Shown here: one piece after another, positions 49,292 through 61,884 of the stretch
How the letters are laid out: every line of letters begins with the position of its first letter
Position numbering within the stretch: position 1 is the stretch's first letter
Assembly: GCF_000165425.1 (NCBI RefSeq)
Contig: NW_001798987.1
Span: 62,001-126,000, forward strand
Source of the DNA: Paramecium tetraurelia
Taxonomy: Eukaryota > Ciliophora > Oligohymenophorea > Peniculida > Parameciidae
DNA length: 64,000 bases
Direction: 5' to 3'
Notes under the pieces: model-generated
What the model was told of the DNA's origin: nothing
Seen by the model: the letters and a program-made list of their open reading frames with translations, nothing else
The model's database searches: none
Translations under genes and position numbers: made by a program

Positions 49292-50393
49292 ATGTAAAAA
49301 AAGAAAAACAAGGAAAAGTATGAAAAACATTAGTAAATGATGAAGGATAAATAATAATAGAGATAAACAAAAAAATAACACAAAAAACAGAGAGGATAAG
49401 CTCGTTCCCTTAAAGGTATGATAAATAAAGGAAAATTGCATAGGCTATGCTAAACATTTTTAAGAGTTTTAAGATGAAATGAATCAATTAGGACTTTAAA
49501 TAAGAGATGTTGAAGGGGATGGAAACTGCCTCTTTAGATCAATAGCAGATGTATTACATGGAGATGAAAGATATCATAAATAATTAAGAAAATTAGCTGT
49601 TTAAACCATGTAGGAGAATTAGGAATTCTTTGGACTTTTCATTGAAGATGATATGACATTCAACTAATACTTGAAAGAGATGTCTAATGATGGAGAATGG
49701 GGAGGCAATTTGGAATTGCAAGCTCTATCTTAGGCTCTGGATGTGAACTTTTTTATTCATATGAAAGGGAGACCCTGCATGATTATTAAATCAATGACTG
49801 ATGAAAGACCTCTAAATGAAGTAAAATTTTGATCATAGAATTATTAGAAAGACGCACTTCATTTAGCCTATCATTTAATTGAAAATGTTGCTGAGCACTA
49901 CAGTTCAGTTAGAATGTTAGGAGATGATAGTAATAAGAGAGCGGAACCAATTCCATTGGATATATTTGAAGGATTATTGGATACTTTTTAATAAGCTCCT
50001 TTAGGACATGATGATAACTTTGAGTAATACGAGGACTTAGAATAATTTGAGGATCCTGAAGAAAGAGAATATTTCTAGGCCTTAAGAGAGTAAGAAGAAG
50101 CTGAAAAAGCTGCAAAAGAGGCTTTGAGAAAAGCAGAACTTTAAAAATATTAATTGAAATAGAAGAAAAATAAGAAATGCAACTGTGGCTCAAATAAAAC
50201 ATATAAAGACTGTTGTATGAATATTGACTTAGAGAAAGCAGAGAAATAGAAATAACCAAAATAATAATAGCAATAATAATAACAATAATAATAATAATAA
50301 TAATAATAACAATAGCAATAACAATAACAATAACAATAACAATAACAATCTCATTCAGAAGGACCTATGAAAAAATAAGCTGTTTTTATATGA
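49292..50393 (+). CDS. OTU-family deubiquitinase (OTUD3-like) with SEC-C motif and polyQ
   Basis: Introns of 28 and 27 nt (the second contains in-frame TGA) give 348 residues. After a basic N-terminus, the OTU domain has the catalytic loop RDVEGDGNCLFRSIAD with Asp and Cys, and the matching His in AEHYSSVRML. OTU proteases cut ubiquitin chains. Near residue 280 is a SEC-C-like zinc motif, KKCNCGSNKTYKDCC, also found at the end of some OTU proteins. It is followed by about 30 Gln, written with TAA, TAG and CAA, and the tail SHSEGPMKKQAVFI. Confidence 0.88.
50254..50349 (+). repeat. Polyglutamine microsatellite in the OTU gene
   Basis: About 32 in-frame Gln codons: TAA first, then alternating TAA and CAA with a few TAG. 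The change from pure TAA to a TAACAA dinucleotide-codon repeat suggests repeat slippage. Confidence 0.85.
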
Positions 50394-50415
50394 TATTTTA
50401 AATTAATTACTATTC

Positions 50416-50751
50416 ATGAATTATTATAATAAAAAAATAGCTGTAAAAAATGATGAACATACATCTCTACCACAAATATATAATCACAGATCATTAAGTT
50501 TAAATAAAGAGATTATAAGCTCCAAGGATGTCAATCATAAAAAGTACTTTTCCTTCGTACATTTAAATTAAAAATCTTAAGATAGATATTAATAGAAACC
50601 TTAGCATATGAGAAATATGTAAAGAAAAAACTAAATGCTGAAATTGCAGTTAAAAAGGGTATCTAAATAAATAAAGAAGGTTTCACCACCTCGTTTGTAG
50701 TATGAAACTTTAGAAGAGATATACTTTATTAGATATAAAAAAATGACATGA
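50416..50751 (+). CDS. Small basic protein of unknown function
   Basis: Intronless, 111 residues, rich in Lys, Asn and Gln (KKVSPPRLQYETLEEIYFI near the end). It starts 22 bp after the stop of the OTU gene on the same strand and ends 28 bp from the stop of the LRR gene on the other strand. No motif recognised. Composition is natural for a protein but length and lack of homology keep confidence moderate. Confidence 0.5.
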
Positions 50752-50779
50752 TCCTTATATTAATTTTTTAATATTTTAT

Positions 50780-51795
50780 TCACTTCTTTTTTTTGCTTTT
50801 CTTCTTCTTCTTGGGTTTTCTCTTCTTTGTTAGTGATTTTAACTTATCAGTAAGGGGTTTGGATATTTAATCTGAAATTTCAATAAAGAAGATGGATTTA
50901 TTTTTTTCGATTAATGGAATTATTTTTGTGGCATCTAAATTATAAATATCAAGATATACCTTCATCGCTAAGTAAATTAAATTTAAGATCATAATATCCT
51001 AGAGTTTTATTTAATTCGAAGGTAGAAAGAATTTTATTTATTAAGGTTAAATCGCTTGGATCAGAATGAAATTGATTGTCTGCTAACTTAATTCTTTCCA
51101 AAGTATTATTGATTTCTAATGCTCTAAATAATTCATATGCTCCTTCATTTTTGAGTCGATTTCCACACAATTTCAATTTATATAACTTGCTATTAACATT
51201 CGCCAATATATCCTATAGAGATTTTGCCCCATCAGCCTCTATGCCACAATAATTCAATGCCAGACTTTCCAAGGTGTTATTCATAGCCAACCCTTTAGTC
51301 AGCTCAGCCAATCCTTCTGAACCAATTTGATTGTGATCCAATTTCAGTTTTACTAATTTACTTTCGCACTTCGGATGGAGTATGTCTGCTAAGAATTTAC
51401 ACCCTACAATAATGGATATGCTGAATACCTAAAACACCTATTTGATTATCTAAAAGGTCTAACACTTCAAGCAATCGAACTTTATCAATATACAAACATA
51501 TTGTTCTGACTCCTTCATCTTAGCATTTGACTCTCCATAATCTTAACTATTTTAAATGTTTATAGCCTATTTCAGTAAATGATTCCATCATAGCTCTAAC
51601 ACCAACAGGTCCCATTTCTTCCCACAGTTTTACATTTTATAAATGTTCTCCTTCTGAACATACAGCTTCTAATCTTTCCTTAAATATTTTGCAAAGAGGA
51701 ACTCCATTAATTTCACATCGCTTCCGATATAATTTATTTAATTGCTCTGTTGAGAAATCCTCTACCTGATCTCCCTTTTTCTTTTTATCTCCCAT
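50780..51795 (-). CDS. Leucine-rich-repeat protein (RNI-like)
   Basis: Two 25-nt introns give 321 residues. It begins MGDKKKKGDQVEDFSTEQ. From residue 60 there are about eight LRR units of the ribonuclease-inhibitor type: LKQLRLWRVKCQDEGV, LLEVLDLLDNQIGVLG, KLVKLKLDHNQIGSEGL, TLESLALNYCGIEADGA, KLYKLKLCGNRLKNEGA and TLERIKLADNQFHSD. The tail is a run of Lys (KKRKPKKKKKSKKKK), perhaps a nuclear or microtubule-binding signal. Similar RNI-type LRR proteins occur in the ciliary nexin-dynein complex, but I cannot assign it. Confidence 0.8.
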
Positions 51796-52536
51796 TTAAT
51801 ATAAAAATTAATAGTAAATTTTTCTATTTTAATTTCCTGGATTCCTTTAGGATTTCATTAGTTCACCATTTCGCTATAATAGTAAATATCAGTAAAAGGA
51901 AATAAAAATGGATAATTTTCGATGGCATTTAGAAATTTAGATAACATAAGGAAGTTATAATTTGTACATTTGTTTACAAAATATAGTCTACATTAATAAT
52001 ACAGTAGTTAGGGTTTGCTTTTATTACATTTTGGCCAATCTTCTTAAAGATTCTGATCAGTAAATTAGTTAACGTACTACTTTAATAAAATTATGAAAAA
52101 ATTGAGATAAGTAACTTAAGAAACTAGTTAAAACTATTTGTAATTTTTATTTACAAGCGCATTAGAAATGAAAAACTGCTGATTCAAATAGGTTTTTGAT
52201 TATTAATTTGAATACAGAATAATTCCAGTTAATTTATTTTTTCTGGGCCATTAAAATAATACATTTATTTAATAGATTATCACAATTTATTTGGAGAGAT
52301 TATAAAAATAGTTATGATATTTTAGAATATTCTTGAATTATAATATTATTTAATTTAATAAAAATAATGAATATAATAAGATTTATTTATAAATAATTTG
52401 AAAATGTTGGTTCTAATTTGTTTTTTAGTTATAAGAAATTAGAACATTCTATAGTATAACAGTTGAGGAGATTAAATTGTATGGAATGAAATTTATGCAA
52501 TTCATAATGTTTAATTGAATATTAGTTAAATAAATA
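51796..52536. other. AT-rich region between divergent genes
   Basis: About 740 bp between the LRR gene (minus) and the MFS transporter (plus). No coding frame, RNA gene or repeat worth noting is seen. Confidence 0.55.
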
Positions 52537-54052
52537 ATGGAAATTAAGTATAAATGGATATTTTCTCTGATCCTTAGCACAAATGTCCTTATAAATTTAG
52601 ACCATGGTATCATTCCTGCAGGTAAATGGATAAAAATATGATTTTCCTAGCCACTTAATAGATTGAGGCATCCCTGGATTTGAGTGCTGAGGAATTGGGA
52701 TACTTGGGGTCACTGGTTTATGCAGGTATTTCGATGGTTGGATTATTTGGGGGGAAGCTATTCATACATTTCAATGCTAAGTTGATAGTCTCAATTAGTT
52801 ACTTAGGAATGCTGGGTTCTCTGTTGATGTTTCCTCAACATTACAAGAGCAGTTGGCTGTTTTATTTGAGTAGATTTTTAACAGGCTGTGCATAAGTAAA
52901 AATCGATGATATATTGAATAGGCACCTATGATGATTTATTTCCCAGTATGGGTGGACAACTTTGGAGGAGAATCAAAGACAATTTGGTTAACAATTTTGT
53001 AGGGTGTGATTCCTTTGGGAATATTTGTTGGATACGTGTTGTCAAGTGTGATTTCGAACATATGGACCTGGCAATTAGCCTTTTATGCTTAAGTTGTATT
53101 GTTAATTCCATGTGCAATATGTTTTATTTTGTTTGTGAGAACAAAGGATTTCGAGATAAAAAGAGCTAGAAGGAGCAAAATAGATAAAAAGTCAGTGAAC
53201 CCTGATGATGTAGGTGCTTCGATGCTGAGTGTGAGTTCTCATAAATCATACTGGCAAATGATGGGAGAATTGTACTCTATAAAATTATGGTTGTGTTGTA
53301 CAATAGTGATCAGCATACTATATTTCATAGTAACAGGTATACAATTTTGGATGACTGATTATATGATAATAGAGATGCATCAAAATCAGAAAACAGTTAA
53401 TGTAGTTTTTGCAGTAGTCTCAATTACAGCCCCAGTCTTTGGTTGTATAACAGGAGGATTGATTGCTTAGAAATTGGGAGGTTATGAGAGAACTAAATCA
53501 CTTTACATTTGTGTACTCTACTGTTTTATTTGCTGTTTGAGTGCTGCTCCAGTGCCATTTACAGATACATTTTGGTTCGGAGCCTTATGTGTTTGGTTCC
53601 TATTGTTTTTTGGTGGAGCAATAGTTCCCCCATTGATGGGAATCATGCTCTCTTCAGTTCCTAAACACTTGAAGGCCTTTGCAAATTCAAACACAACAAT
53701 GTTTTAGAATTTATTTGGCTTTTTACCAGCACCTTCTATTTATGGATTTCTCTTGGAAAGATATAATGCAAAAGTGGCCATATTCACCTTGATGTATTAC
53801 TCAGTTTTTGGATTACTGTTTATGTTTATTGCTGTTTATTTCAAGAAATAAGAAATTAAAAATAGAAAAAAAAATCCCACTTCAGTTATCAATAGAACAG
53901 AGTCAGTACTTGAGGATGAAGAGAACTTCAATATCACAGATAGAGTACTTCAATATGGTGATATGCCGTTGAGTGTTTCATTGGCTCAACATATTGACGA
54001 TCAAATACCAAATTATGAATACGAAGGCACTAAAGAATAATAATAAGAATGA
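52537..54052 (+). CDS. Major facilitator superfamily transporter
   Basis: Introns of 29 and 26 nt give 486 residues with about 12 membrane helices. The first helix contains NVLINLDHGIIPA, as in spinster-like and related MFS proteins. Loop 2-3 holds GGKLFIHFNAK, a weak form of the MFS GxxxDRxGRR motif. Helix 4 region has YLSRFLTGCAQAPMMIYFPV, a conserved gating segment. The central cytosolic loop is basic with Ser, and the C-terminal 70 residues are acidic and cytosolic. Substrate is unknown; spinster-type members move lysolipids or sugars. Confidence 0.85.
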
Positions 54053-54239
54053 GAATTGTCATACATCAAATTTGAATACCGATCTCATATATATTTTATT
54101 GTTGTGTTATATATCTTAATAATAATAATTTTCCAAACTTTTCTGAGGTTCACAAAGTGCAGAACAAAAAATTTAAATATTATTCAATTAAGTCAAATAT
54201 TCCTTTAGATCTAGAGATTAAAGAATGAATTAATTGAAG

Positions 54240-54419
54240 ATGAGTAGCTTTAACTTCATCTCTGCACACAAAATTTTTGACTCAAGAAATCCAACTTATT
54301 ATACTAATGTGAAGTTAGTAGCTAGGGATTACCAAAATTACTAAAAAGTCGACGACCATTGTAGAAATTAACTTAATGGCCATAGACTAAGTTCTCTTCC
54401 ATAGACTTGGAGAATATGA
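54240..54419 (+). CDS. Possible small protein, 59 residues
   Basis: ATG at 54240 opens an uninterrupted frame, including FDSRNPTYYTNVKLVARDYQ, ending TWRI and TGA at 54417. The composition is protein-like and Gln appears as TAA and TAG. It could extend through a splice near 54431, where GTATTT lies. Too short to assign. Confidence 0.4.
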
Positions 54420-54656
54420 AATTGGTATTTTAATTCATTTTAATTTAACTATTCATTAGTAGCTTTACGCTAGTTCTCTTATTACAACGTATTTGTGAGC
54501 TTATCCTAAATTAATTCATAGATGTATATGATTTTTAAGAGAAAGCAGATGTAATATATATATTAGAATCAGCTGGAGACCTCCATATTAATTATCTATA
54601 ATAATAAAAGTCTCTTAGAATTATTTGAATTAATGATTCATTTATATTCATTTGTT

Positions 54657-56501
54657 TCACTCCAATACCTTGTTCAAATTGTAATAAGCTATCCTTAAAT
54701 TATTCTCTTATCCCAAAATTGCCTAAAACACTTGATCATCCTTTAGTTTTTACTCTTCTCCTTCTTTCTTTCTTGTTTCCAAATAATCAATGGATTACTG
54801 GATATCTTTTTGATATTTCTTTAATAACGGTTTCCATTTTTAGTCAAATATCTTATGTAGATCTATCTTTTTCAAATTCTATTATAATTATAGAACTTTT
54901 TACCAATTGTTAAATTAATAGTGTTGCTGAATCAAACAATAAAACTTTGGCATCAATATTTCCTACTTCTTTCCTAAATATAGCTGAAATCAGTATATCA
55001 TAATTTTTGATTAAAATTTAATTGTCTAATTATGTATAAGCACTTCTAATTTCATTAACTAAATATGATAGCAAAACATAATTTTGAGATTTGTTTATGC
55101 ACTATTCTACTATTCTTGTCCACACTTCAGGGATGAATGAATTTTGAGCTTATTTCCAAGCTGAAATGTAAGGCTTTTCATCAGTCAATCCAGATCCTGC
55201 TTTCTCCATTATTAACAGGAGTATTATATCAAATGGAGTAGTGAAATGGTTGGCTGATTTAAATTTTAGAGAAACATCTCTTAAGTTTAAATACTTAACT
55301 ATTAAGCCTATCAATTTGCTCTAAATGTCACATTTAAAAGCTGTTAGTTTTTTTTATTCGTATAAAACTCCAATTAAGATTTTCAACTTATAATCTACTG
55401 TCAATATTGACTCCAAACTACTGTTTGTCAACAATTCCTTGGTTAAATAACAAATAAATGCAGGATTGTATGTCTATTCATTTGTGTAATGTTAGTATTA
55501 TTGAGGTAATTCTTAATCAAATTAAATGCTGAATCTTATCCAATTTATATAGTTTTCTATAATCTCCAATTTATTATCATGAATCTCATAAATCATTTAA
55601 TTTGCTTGTGTTATAAGAGATTGAATAACCTCTGGATCTAATTGAGAGTCTTTCATTGATTACTCAGCCTCCAGAACTCCTTGTATTAAATCGGATAGAA
55701 ATAACAAAATATAATGTTTGACAACTAACTTAGGATCTTCAGGTTTTCTGCTTAATTAATTATCAAAGTAATCATATTTAGAATCAATGCCATATAATTC
55801 TCGTATAGCTACAGATTAAGTCTTGATTTCTGGAAACTTCTTAATTGAATCGAAAATTCTTTTGAAAAATGAGACAGTCCAATTTTGAAAATTGGCCATA
55901 TACAATTTAGTGAACTTATTGTCTTCATTCAAATCATTTTGAATTTGCTATTATTTATATTTCAAGTATTTCTGCAATCCTTCATTGATTACAATCAGTA
56001 TAACAGGGAAAACAACTGCCAAATGAATTTCCCTTTTCTCTATTTTTGGAAGTATTTACACAAATATTTCTAGAAGAACAAATTTCTTTTCAACTGTTTT
56101 TTGTTATCGTAAGATGCTAATAAATATCAATAGATGTTTTACTCATTCAAAAAGATAATAAGAACTTTATGATTTTCAGAATGATATACACGTTTAATGA
56201 TGTATAATCCTAATAGATTTTCATCGGTATTATCCTTGTGAAATAGGATCTTATCCCAGCTTAGTTGATACAAAAGTTGATAGACTCCTCTATTTGATAG
56301 ATAAAGGGCAAATTTGATGAATAATTCTACGTGAGAATTGAAACACGAATCATCAATTATTTCTATTTATTAATTTACTTAAAGAATTTATTCAGGAGTC
56401 AAAGTGCTTTTCTTTTGTATTTTTGTAGTCAGAGTGGACAACTATTCTACAAATTTCTCTTCTGTGATTTCCTTTTTGTTGAATTACTCAAAAAACTCCA
56501 T
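54657..56501 (-). CDS. Large helical protein, function unknown
   Basis: Introns of 26 and 25 nt give 597 residues. Starts MEFFEQFNKKEITEEKFVEQ. Composition suggests alpha-helical repeats throughout (ARM/HEAT-like), for example NRGVYQLLYQLSWDKILFH and LTDEKPYISAWKQAQNSFIP, with a charged coil near the end (TRKKEGEEQKLKDDQVFQ). No catalytic motif. It starts 26 bp after the stop of the next coiled-coil gene on the same strand. Confidence 0.7.
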
Positions 56502-56527
56502 TAATTTATTATAATTAATCAAATTTA

Positions 56528-57818
56528 TCAAATAGCTGGATTACGATGCAAATATGGCAAAGTATTGGGATCTCGAGGCATTTTTTCATTTTTAATGACT
56601 GAAATGACAGGTCCTGGGATAGATTGCTCTTACAAATTTTTCTTAGCCTCTCTTTCCAATATTTTTCGAATAGAGGAATTAGAGTGAATGTTGGATAGAT
56701 TCTACGGATAAAAGCAAATGCATTACTTTATATTGATTAAGGATCTCATCAGCAACATGTTTTGCTATGCGATCCTCTAATGACGCTTTTTGATCTCCAT
56801 TTGTAGTTGTCTTCTCCCAATCCTATTTGCCTTATTCAATCTACTCTTATCTCTTTCTCAATTAATTTATGGAATCTACTCAATTGAATTTTTACTTTAA
56901 GTTTTCTCTGAATGTACTGATCTAGCCTCGTCATTCTTTCCCAGAGACTGACTAATCTTATCATACATATCTGGTTCTCTTTGTTCTTATTTCTTCTCCC
57001 CTTACTCTAATTTCTCTTTCCAATTCCCTTCCTTCTTTATATCAGAGACTCTTTATTATAATGCTTTCAACATCACATTCACCTTGCATGTAATCAAATA
57101 CAATACTTCTAAGTCATTGATATATGAATCATAATCGAGATTCTCAACAAAATTGAGTAACTCATCCTCCTCCTATTTAATGTGCTCTTCTTCTTCCTTT
57201 GAATATTACGATATAAATAACTTCTTTTGTCATAGCCCAGACTGGTTTGGTTTTGTATCTCTTCTTCTGATCCCCTTACTTTGGATCCAATTTATTATCA
57301 GTTTTCGCTTCTTATAGTTTGATGGCATCTCTGTCTTCTAATTTCTTTAGGTTTTCGGCAGTCAATTACACTCTTGAAATTAAGATAACAGCCTCACGTC
57401 TTGCTTTTGGGACCATCATCTTGCAACTCTTTCTTGATGATATCATTCATTTATTTGTATTCTTCCTTCATCTTCTTTGTGACCTCCCTGTCTTTCTTGG
57501 CTAAATCTCTAACTCTTTGAAATTTTTCATCCTCACGAACTTATTACTCCTCTTTGGCATGTTTCTTGAGTTAGTTTTGCAATTTGAATTCTTCCAACCA
57601 CTTCTTATGTCTTTCTAAAACGGGATTTATGGGAATTGGTAACGCTTTTGCCTCTTCGAATTTTTTTGTTAACCCCCATTAATCTTAAGGTTGAACCCTA
57701 GAACAGAAAGGTCTGAATCGGTTATTTATAAGGAATACTTCTCTTTGACAATCATCACATTTTCATTCGGTCTGTTGCAAAGCATCACTCCCTTGAAGTT
57801 ATTTATCGGAACGTCCAT
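56528..57818 (-). CDS. Conserved coiled-coil protein
   Basis: About 400 residues with a 29-nt first intron and more not all placed. N-terminus MDVPINNFKGVMLCNRPNEN looks conserved, followed by a charged coil (LERHKKWLEEFKLQNQLKKH). In the middle is DELLNFVENLDYDSYINDLE, and near the end NLSNIHSNSSIRKILEREAK, then the tail PRDPNTLPYLHRNPAI. This order of conserved blocks between coils is what I would expect of a ciliary coiled-coil protein, but I do not recall its name and make no assignment. Confidence 0.65.
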
Positions 57819-57987
57819 TTTATATATAATGTAATTATTAAAACTTAATCAATTTTAACTCCTCTCCAAAGAAATTGAACCTATTCTCTCCTTTAAATTA
57901 GAATTAGTATTAATTCAATTATATAGATCAGAGGGAATCCCATTGAAATAATTATAAGCAAAAATGTTATTCATATGTATATAAATT

Positions 57988-60050
57988 CATTTAAATACAA
58001 TCTAAAAGGCATTCTATACTATTTCATAAAACTTTTGAGCATCTTAATCAATTGTGTCTAATCTAAATCCAATATTAGCTTAATTTCCAAAAGGATGTTT
58101 GTCAATCATTTGCTTCCTCTTTAGAATAAATTGTAGGATGGCTGCAACTTTGTCATTCAAGTAAATAGGTGCAATAAACACAGGTAATATCGAGGATATG
58201 TCTGTGTTTTCATCAAAGTGATCTTGTCTTGTAATTTGAGTAAAGATTTGGGACTTACCTTTTAAATAGATTTGATAAGCACAACCAGCCTATAATTGAT
58301 AAGTTCTACCTGAAATCCAAAATTGATTATTCTCTATAAATAAGAGTTTAGTTTATGCAATCTAGAATATTTGCATAGCAGATTCTTATAACGCTGAACA
58401 AAAATGTTCCCTATCTTTACATTAAATCAATCGATTAAAACATCTATAAAACAGATCTCTGTAATTCAATTCCTTTACCAAAGCCTCAAAATCCAAGATA
58501 CTTTAAACCACTGACTTACTTAACATATTTATCAATAACCCATAATATTGAGAATCTAAAAATAAATTCTCTTAAATATTTTGTATCTAAATTTATAGAC
58601 ACAGTATACTTCTAATATTCCACATGGTTTTGAGCTATTTCCCATAATTGGAAGCAAGAGAAAGTTCTTTCCAAAAACCTCATTGTTTTCTGTTATGTAG
58701 AGCAATTCCTACTTTTTTGATGGGCTTCGTATACCATAATCTTCAAACACCAATTAGCTAAAAATTCCATCTGTTAGTAAAGCAACATGTTAAACTCCAT
58801 TACAATCATAAGTTTGAGCTCTGCAGGTCATTCCATCTATAATCCATAAATGAACAATCTCAGTTCCAAAGATAGGTCGAAATGCTTTGCTTACATGAAT
58901 TTAAAAATCTTGAATATTCTTGTAACTGATCATAGTTATAAATTCATTCATAATTTAGTTAATTCTTTCGGAGAAATCTCTTGCACTTATAAATTGAGCT
59001 AATTGAATTTAAAATATAAGATACATGCAACCAGATTAATGAGATCCTTTTTTTGTTGTATCGAATCAAGTGTGACAACCTAATTTGTAAAGACTTCTGG
59101 TCCATGTTCTATTAGATCTAATAAGAAATCACAATCATCGTTATCAAGATCATTCAATCGAAATTCTAGATTACTTGGTAATGAATTTGGATTGAAGGCA
59201 TAATTTATTATTTACTAATTTTCTGTTACAATGTCTTTCACACCAACTTTCTTGGTTTTCAAGGAATCTAATTTTTTGGTCAATCTATTATTTTATTAAA
59301 GTAGTTTTGAATTTAAATCTTTGAGTCTTTCATTTTCTTTCTCTTTTTTCACCAAATCTCTTTTGAGTTACTCGTTGTCTCTGATCAATTCCGACAATGT
59401 GTTCCTGAGTTCTTCAGAATGAGACTATTTAGTGTATTTGAATTACATATAGATTTTTCTCCAAGATCATCTCTATTCTCTTCTCTAAGAATTTGATTTT
59501 CTTATACTACTCTTCCACCACTTTTTTCTATTGCAATAAATCCCGACATAGTTTATGTTAATCCTGCTGAGAGAGAGTTAACTGTTTTAGATATCCCTCA
59601 TTGTCCATTTTATAATGATTCTAAATTTGCTTACTTACTAATATACTTATTGGTCTTTTAACTTTTGTATTGTCTATTTCTACATCACACTCTCCATGGT
59701 CACATGGCCGAGTTGTTTGTTCTTTTAATTTAATTCGATCTCAGTTTTGGAGATGCTCTTGAGTGTTTTGGCAATCTCTTGCAAACTATTTAGAATTCTA
59801 GTCTACTCGATTGAAGTGCTGGGCTTCAATGATTCTGCTAACTGCTCGATGTAATAGAGTCTATTCTCAAGAGCCTTGTACATAAGTGAATATAGTTAAC
59901 ATTATCATAACCGGATAGCGATTCCATTTTTCGAGATTGATTGAAAACTGTAGTTGTTCTTTCATCCGGTAATGTTTTAAGTGGTTGATCGGAAAACAGC
60001 CTTGGACTTTGAACCTATTTCATTCGAAAAGCACGATTAGTACTGCTCAT
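57988..60050 (-). CDS. Coiled-coil protein with C-terminal GAF-like domains
   Basis: About 640 residues; introns (26 nt near 59880, others not all placed). The N-terminal third is coiled coil (ENRLYYIEQLAESLKPSTSI). The C-terminal half contains two regions resembling GAF domains: one around AFRPIFGTEIVHLWIIDGMT with GIFSQLVFEDYG, and one around LLFIENNQFWISGRTYQLQ with NDKVAAILQFILKRK. GAF domains bind cyclic nucleotides or other small ligands. The start codon is only 10 bp from the start of the divergent dipeptidase gene. Confidence 0.65.
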
Positions 60051-60060
60051 TTTAATTAAA
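60051..60060. promoter_or_regulatory. Ten-bp palindrome between two divergent start codons
   Basis: TTTAATTAAA separates the ATG of the GAF-like gene (minus, 60050) from the ATG of the VanX-like gene (plus, 60061). Transcription of each gene must start within, or beyond, the other's coding region, or 5' leaders are nearly absent. Confidence 0.6.
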
Positions 60061-60796
60061 ATGTTTTTATTTTATTTTTTCCATCTCATCTCCTCTCAAA
60101 TCCCTGAAGGTTTTGTTCGCTTGAAAGACATAGACTCCACTATATTGCAGGAAATGCGATATGCACAATATCATAATTTCGTAGGTAGACCCATAAAGGG
60201 GTATTTACTTGAAGAGTGTGTCTTGACGATTGAGGCTGCACAACAATTAGCAAAAAATCAAAAGGAAGCTATTAAACAGGGTTATTTGATAAAGGTTTGG
60301 GATTGCTATCGTCCTTAAAAGGCTGTTGATGATTTCTATTAATGGAGTTTGAATGATAATATTACAATGTAGGAAGAGTTTTATCCAGGCGAACAAAAGG
60401 AACTTCTGTTTGATCACGGGTACATCGCCAAGAAATCTGGACACAGTAGGGGATCGACTGTTGATCTGACTTTAGTTCCGTATCATCCTGATAAACAATA
60501 AGAATATAAACCTGGTGATTAACTAATTCCATGTTTCCAAGATAATAGGTAATGTGAATAATAATCGTATTATTAGGTTTAAAGACAATACCATCGATAT
60601 GGGGACGGGGTTCGATTGCTTTGATGAGAAAGCCCATACTTATTGTGGAGATTTGACAATCGAATAGAGAAATAATAGAGATCAACTATTAACATTGATG
60701 TAGAATTTTTCAAATTATATTGACGAATGGTGGCACTTCACATTAATAAACGAACCATACAAAAATATATATTTTGATTTCGACATTAAAGATTGA
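60061..60796 (+). CDS. Secreted D-alanyl-D-alanine dipeptidase (VanX-like, peptidase M15D)
   Basis: One 28-nt intron gives 235 residues. A signal peptide, [12 protein letters not shown], is followed by the VanX fold: [30 protein letters not shown], then the zinc site [15 protein letters not shown] with His and Asp, [14 protein letters not shown], and the final EWWHFTL with catalytic Glu and third zinc ligand His. All key residues are present. VanX cuts D-Ala-D-Ala, found in bacterial peptidoglycan precursors. In a bacteria-eating ciliate it probably acts in the food vacuole or outside the cell. The family is bacterial in the main, so its presence suggests gene transfer, now with a ciliate intron and code. 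Confidence 0.9.
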
Positions 60797-60817
60797 CGAT
60801 TATTTGTTTAAATATTT

Positions 60818-61884
60818 TCAATTTTCTTTCTTATGATCCAATTTATTCTCTCTATTATCGTAAATATTCTTATATCGACCAGAAGAGAAAATGCCCAATC
60901 CCACTTTAACCATAAATATTGTCCAATAAATATGCATTCCAAGCAGCAACACCATTAGACCGATTTAATTGTAATAGGCATGCTTTGTTTGTTCCCTAAG
61001 ATATTTAAAAATCTTACCAATACGGCAAGAATTACGGATGGTTGACCATACAATCATAAATCTTGATTGGGAATACATAAACCCTTGTGTACAACCAAGA
61101 TACCTATATTGATGAGAATCCAAGATACACTAAGATCTTAGTCTTACCAAGATCCGCATATGCTCTACCTAAGGCCAAGAATATGTCACTGATATCGTGG
61201 AGTACCAGAACAACGATCCCAATATTCTCGCAGTTGTACATTGTTGAAAAGTAAAGTAAACTAACAGCAAGAGAGTGGTGTAATAAGTATTCCCAATACT
61301 TCAGTTCTATTTTTGTACCGTAGATCATTAGTAACAACAAGGCATGAACATGACTTGATGCCTAGACCATATAATAAATTGGAACCCAAGAATTCTAATA
61401 AATTCTAACATAATATTTGTACTTCAGGAATGTTAGGAAAATCATATAAAGTCTCCTTAAAATTAGATCCTCCAAATTCTCTGGGGAACCATTTTTCATC
61501 TCGAAAAGCAAAGAATGCAAAGAGAGTTGCACTAGAGTAGTATACTGTGTCATAAATCCATTTCACTATTTTTTGTACTCTAATCTATCGATCAGCTCCT
61601 ATATATTTTGAATCTAGTTATCTTTCCACAAAACCTGTCACAGCCCTCTTATTTATTTCTTTTGTAATCTATTAATAAGTAGCACGAACTAGTACATGTA
61701 TCAAAATCAATCCAACAAAAAGCCATTTAAGATCTCTCCAATCAAATCTTCTGAAGTTCTTCTCTTACAGGAATTGCTGGAACTATATGATATCATAACT
61801 ATAAAGGGAAATAACAACTAAATATGCTAATTGATAAACAAATACTTAAGACGAGAAAGAAAACAAATTTGAAGATGGTTTCAT
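60818..61884 (-). CDS. Ceramide synthase (LAG1/LASS, TLC domain)
   Basis: Introns of 28 and 22 nt give 338 residues, usual for LAG1. It joins fatty acyl-CoA to a sphingoid base in the ER membrane. The TLC domain shows YWEYLLHHSLAVSLLYF with the paired His and GIVVLVLHDISDIFLALGR, the Lag motif with its HDxSD. Conserved WLYTRVYVFPIKI and GLMVLLLGMHIYWTIFMV follow, as in the family C-terminus, and the tail is basic. About six membrane helices. Ends 21 bp from the stop of the VanX-like gene. Confidence 0.9.
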
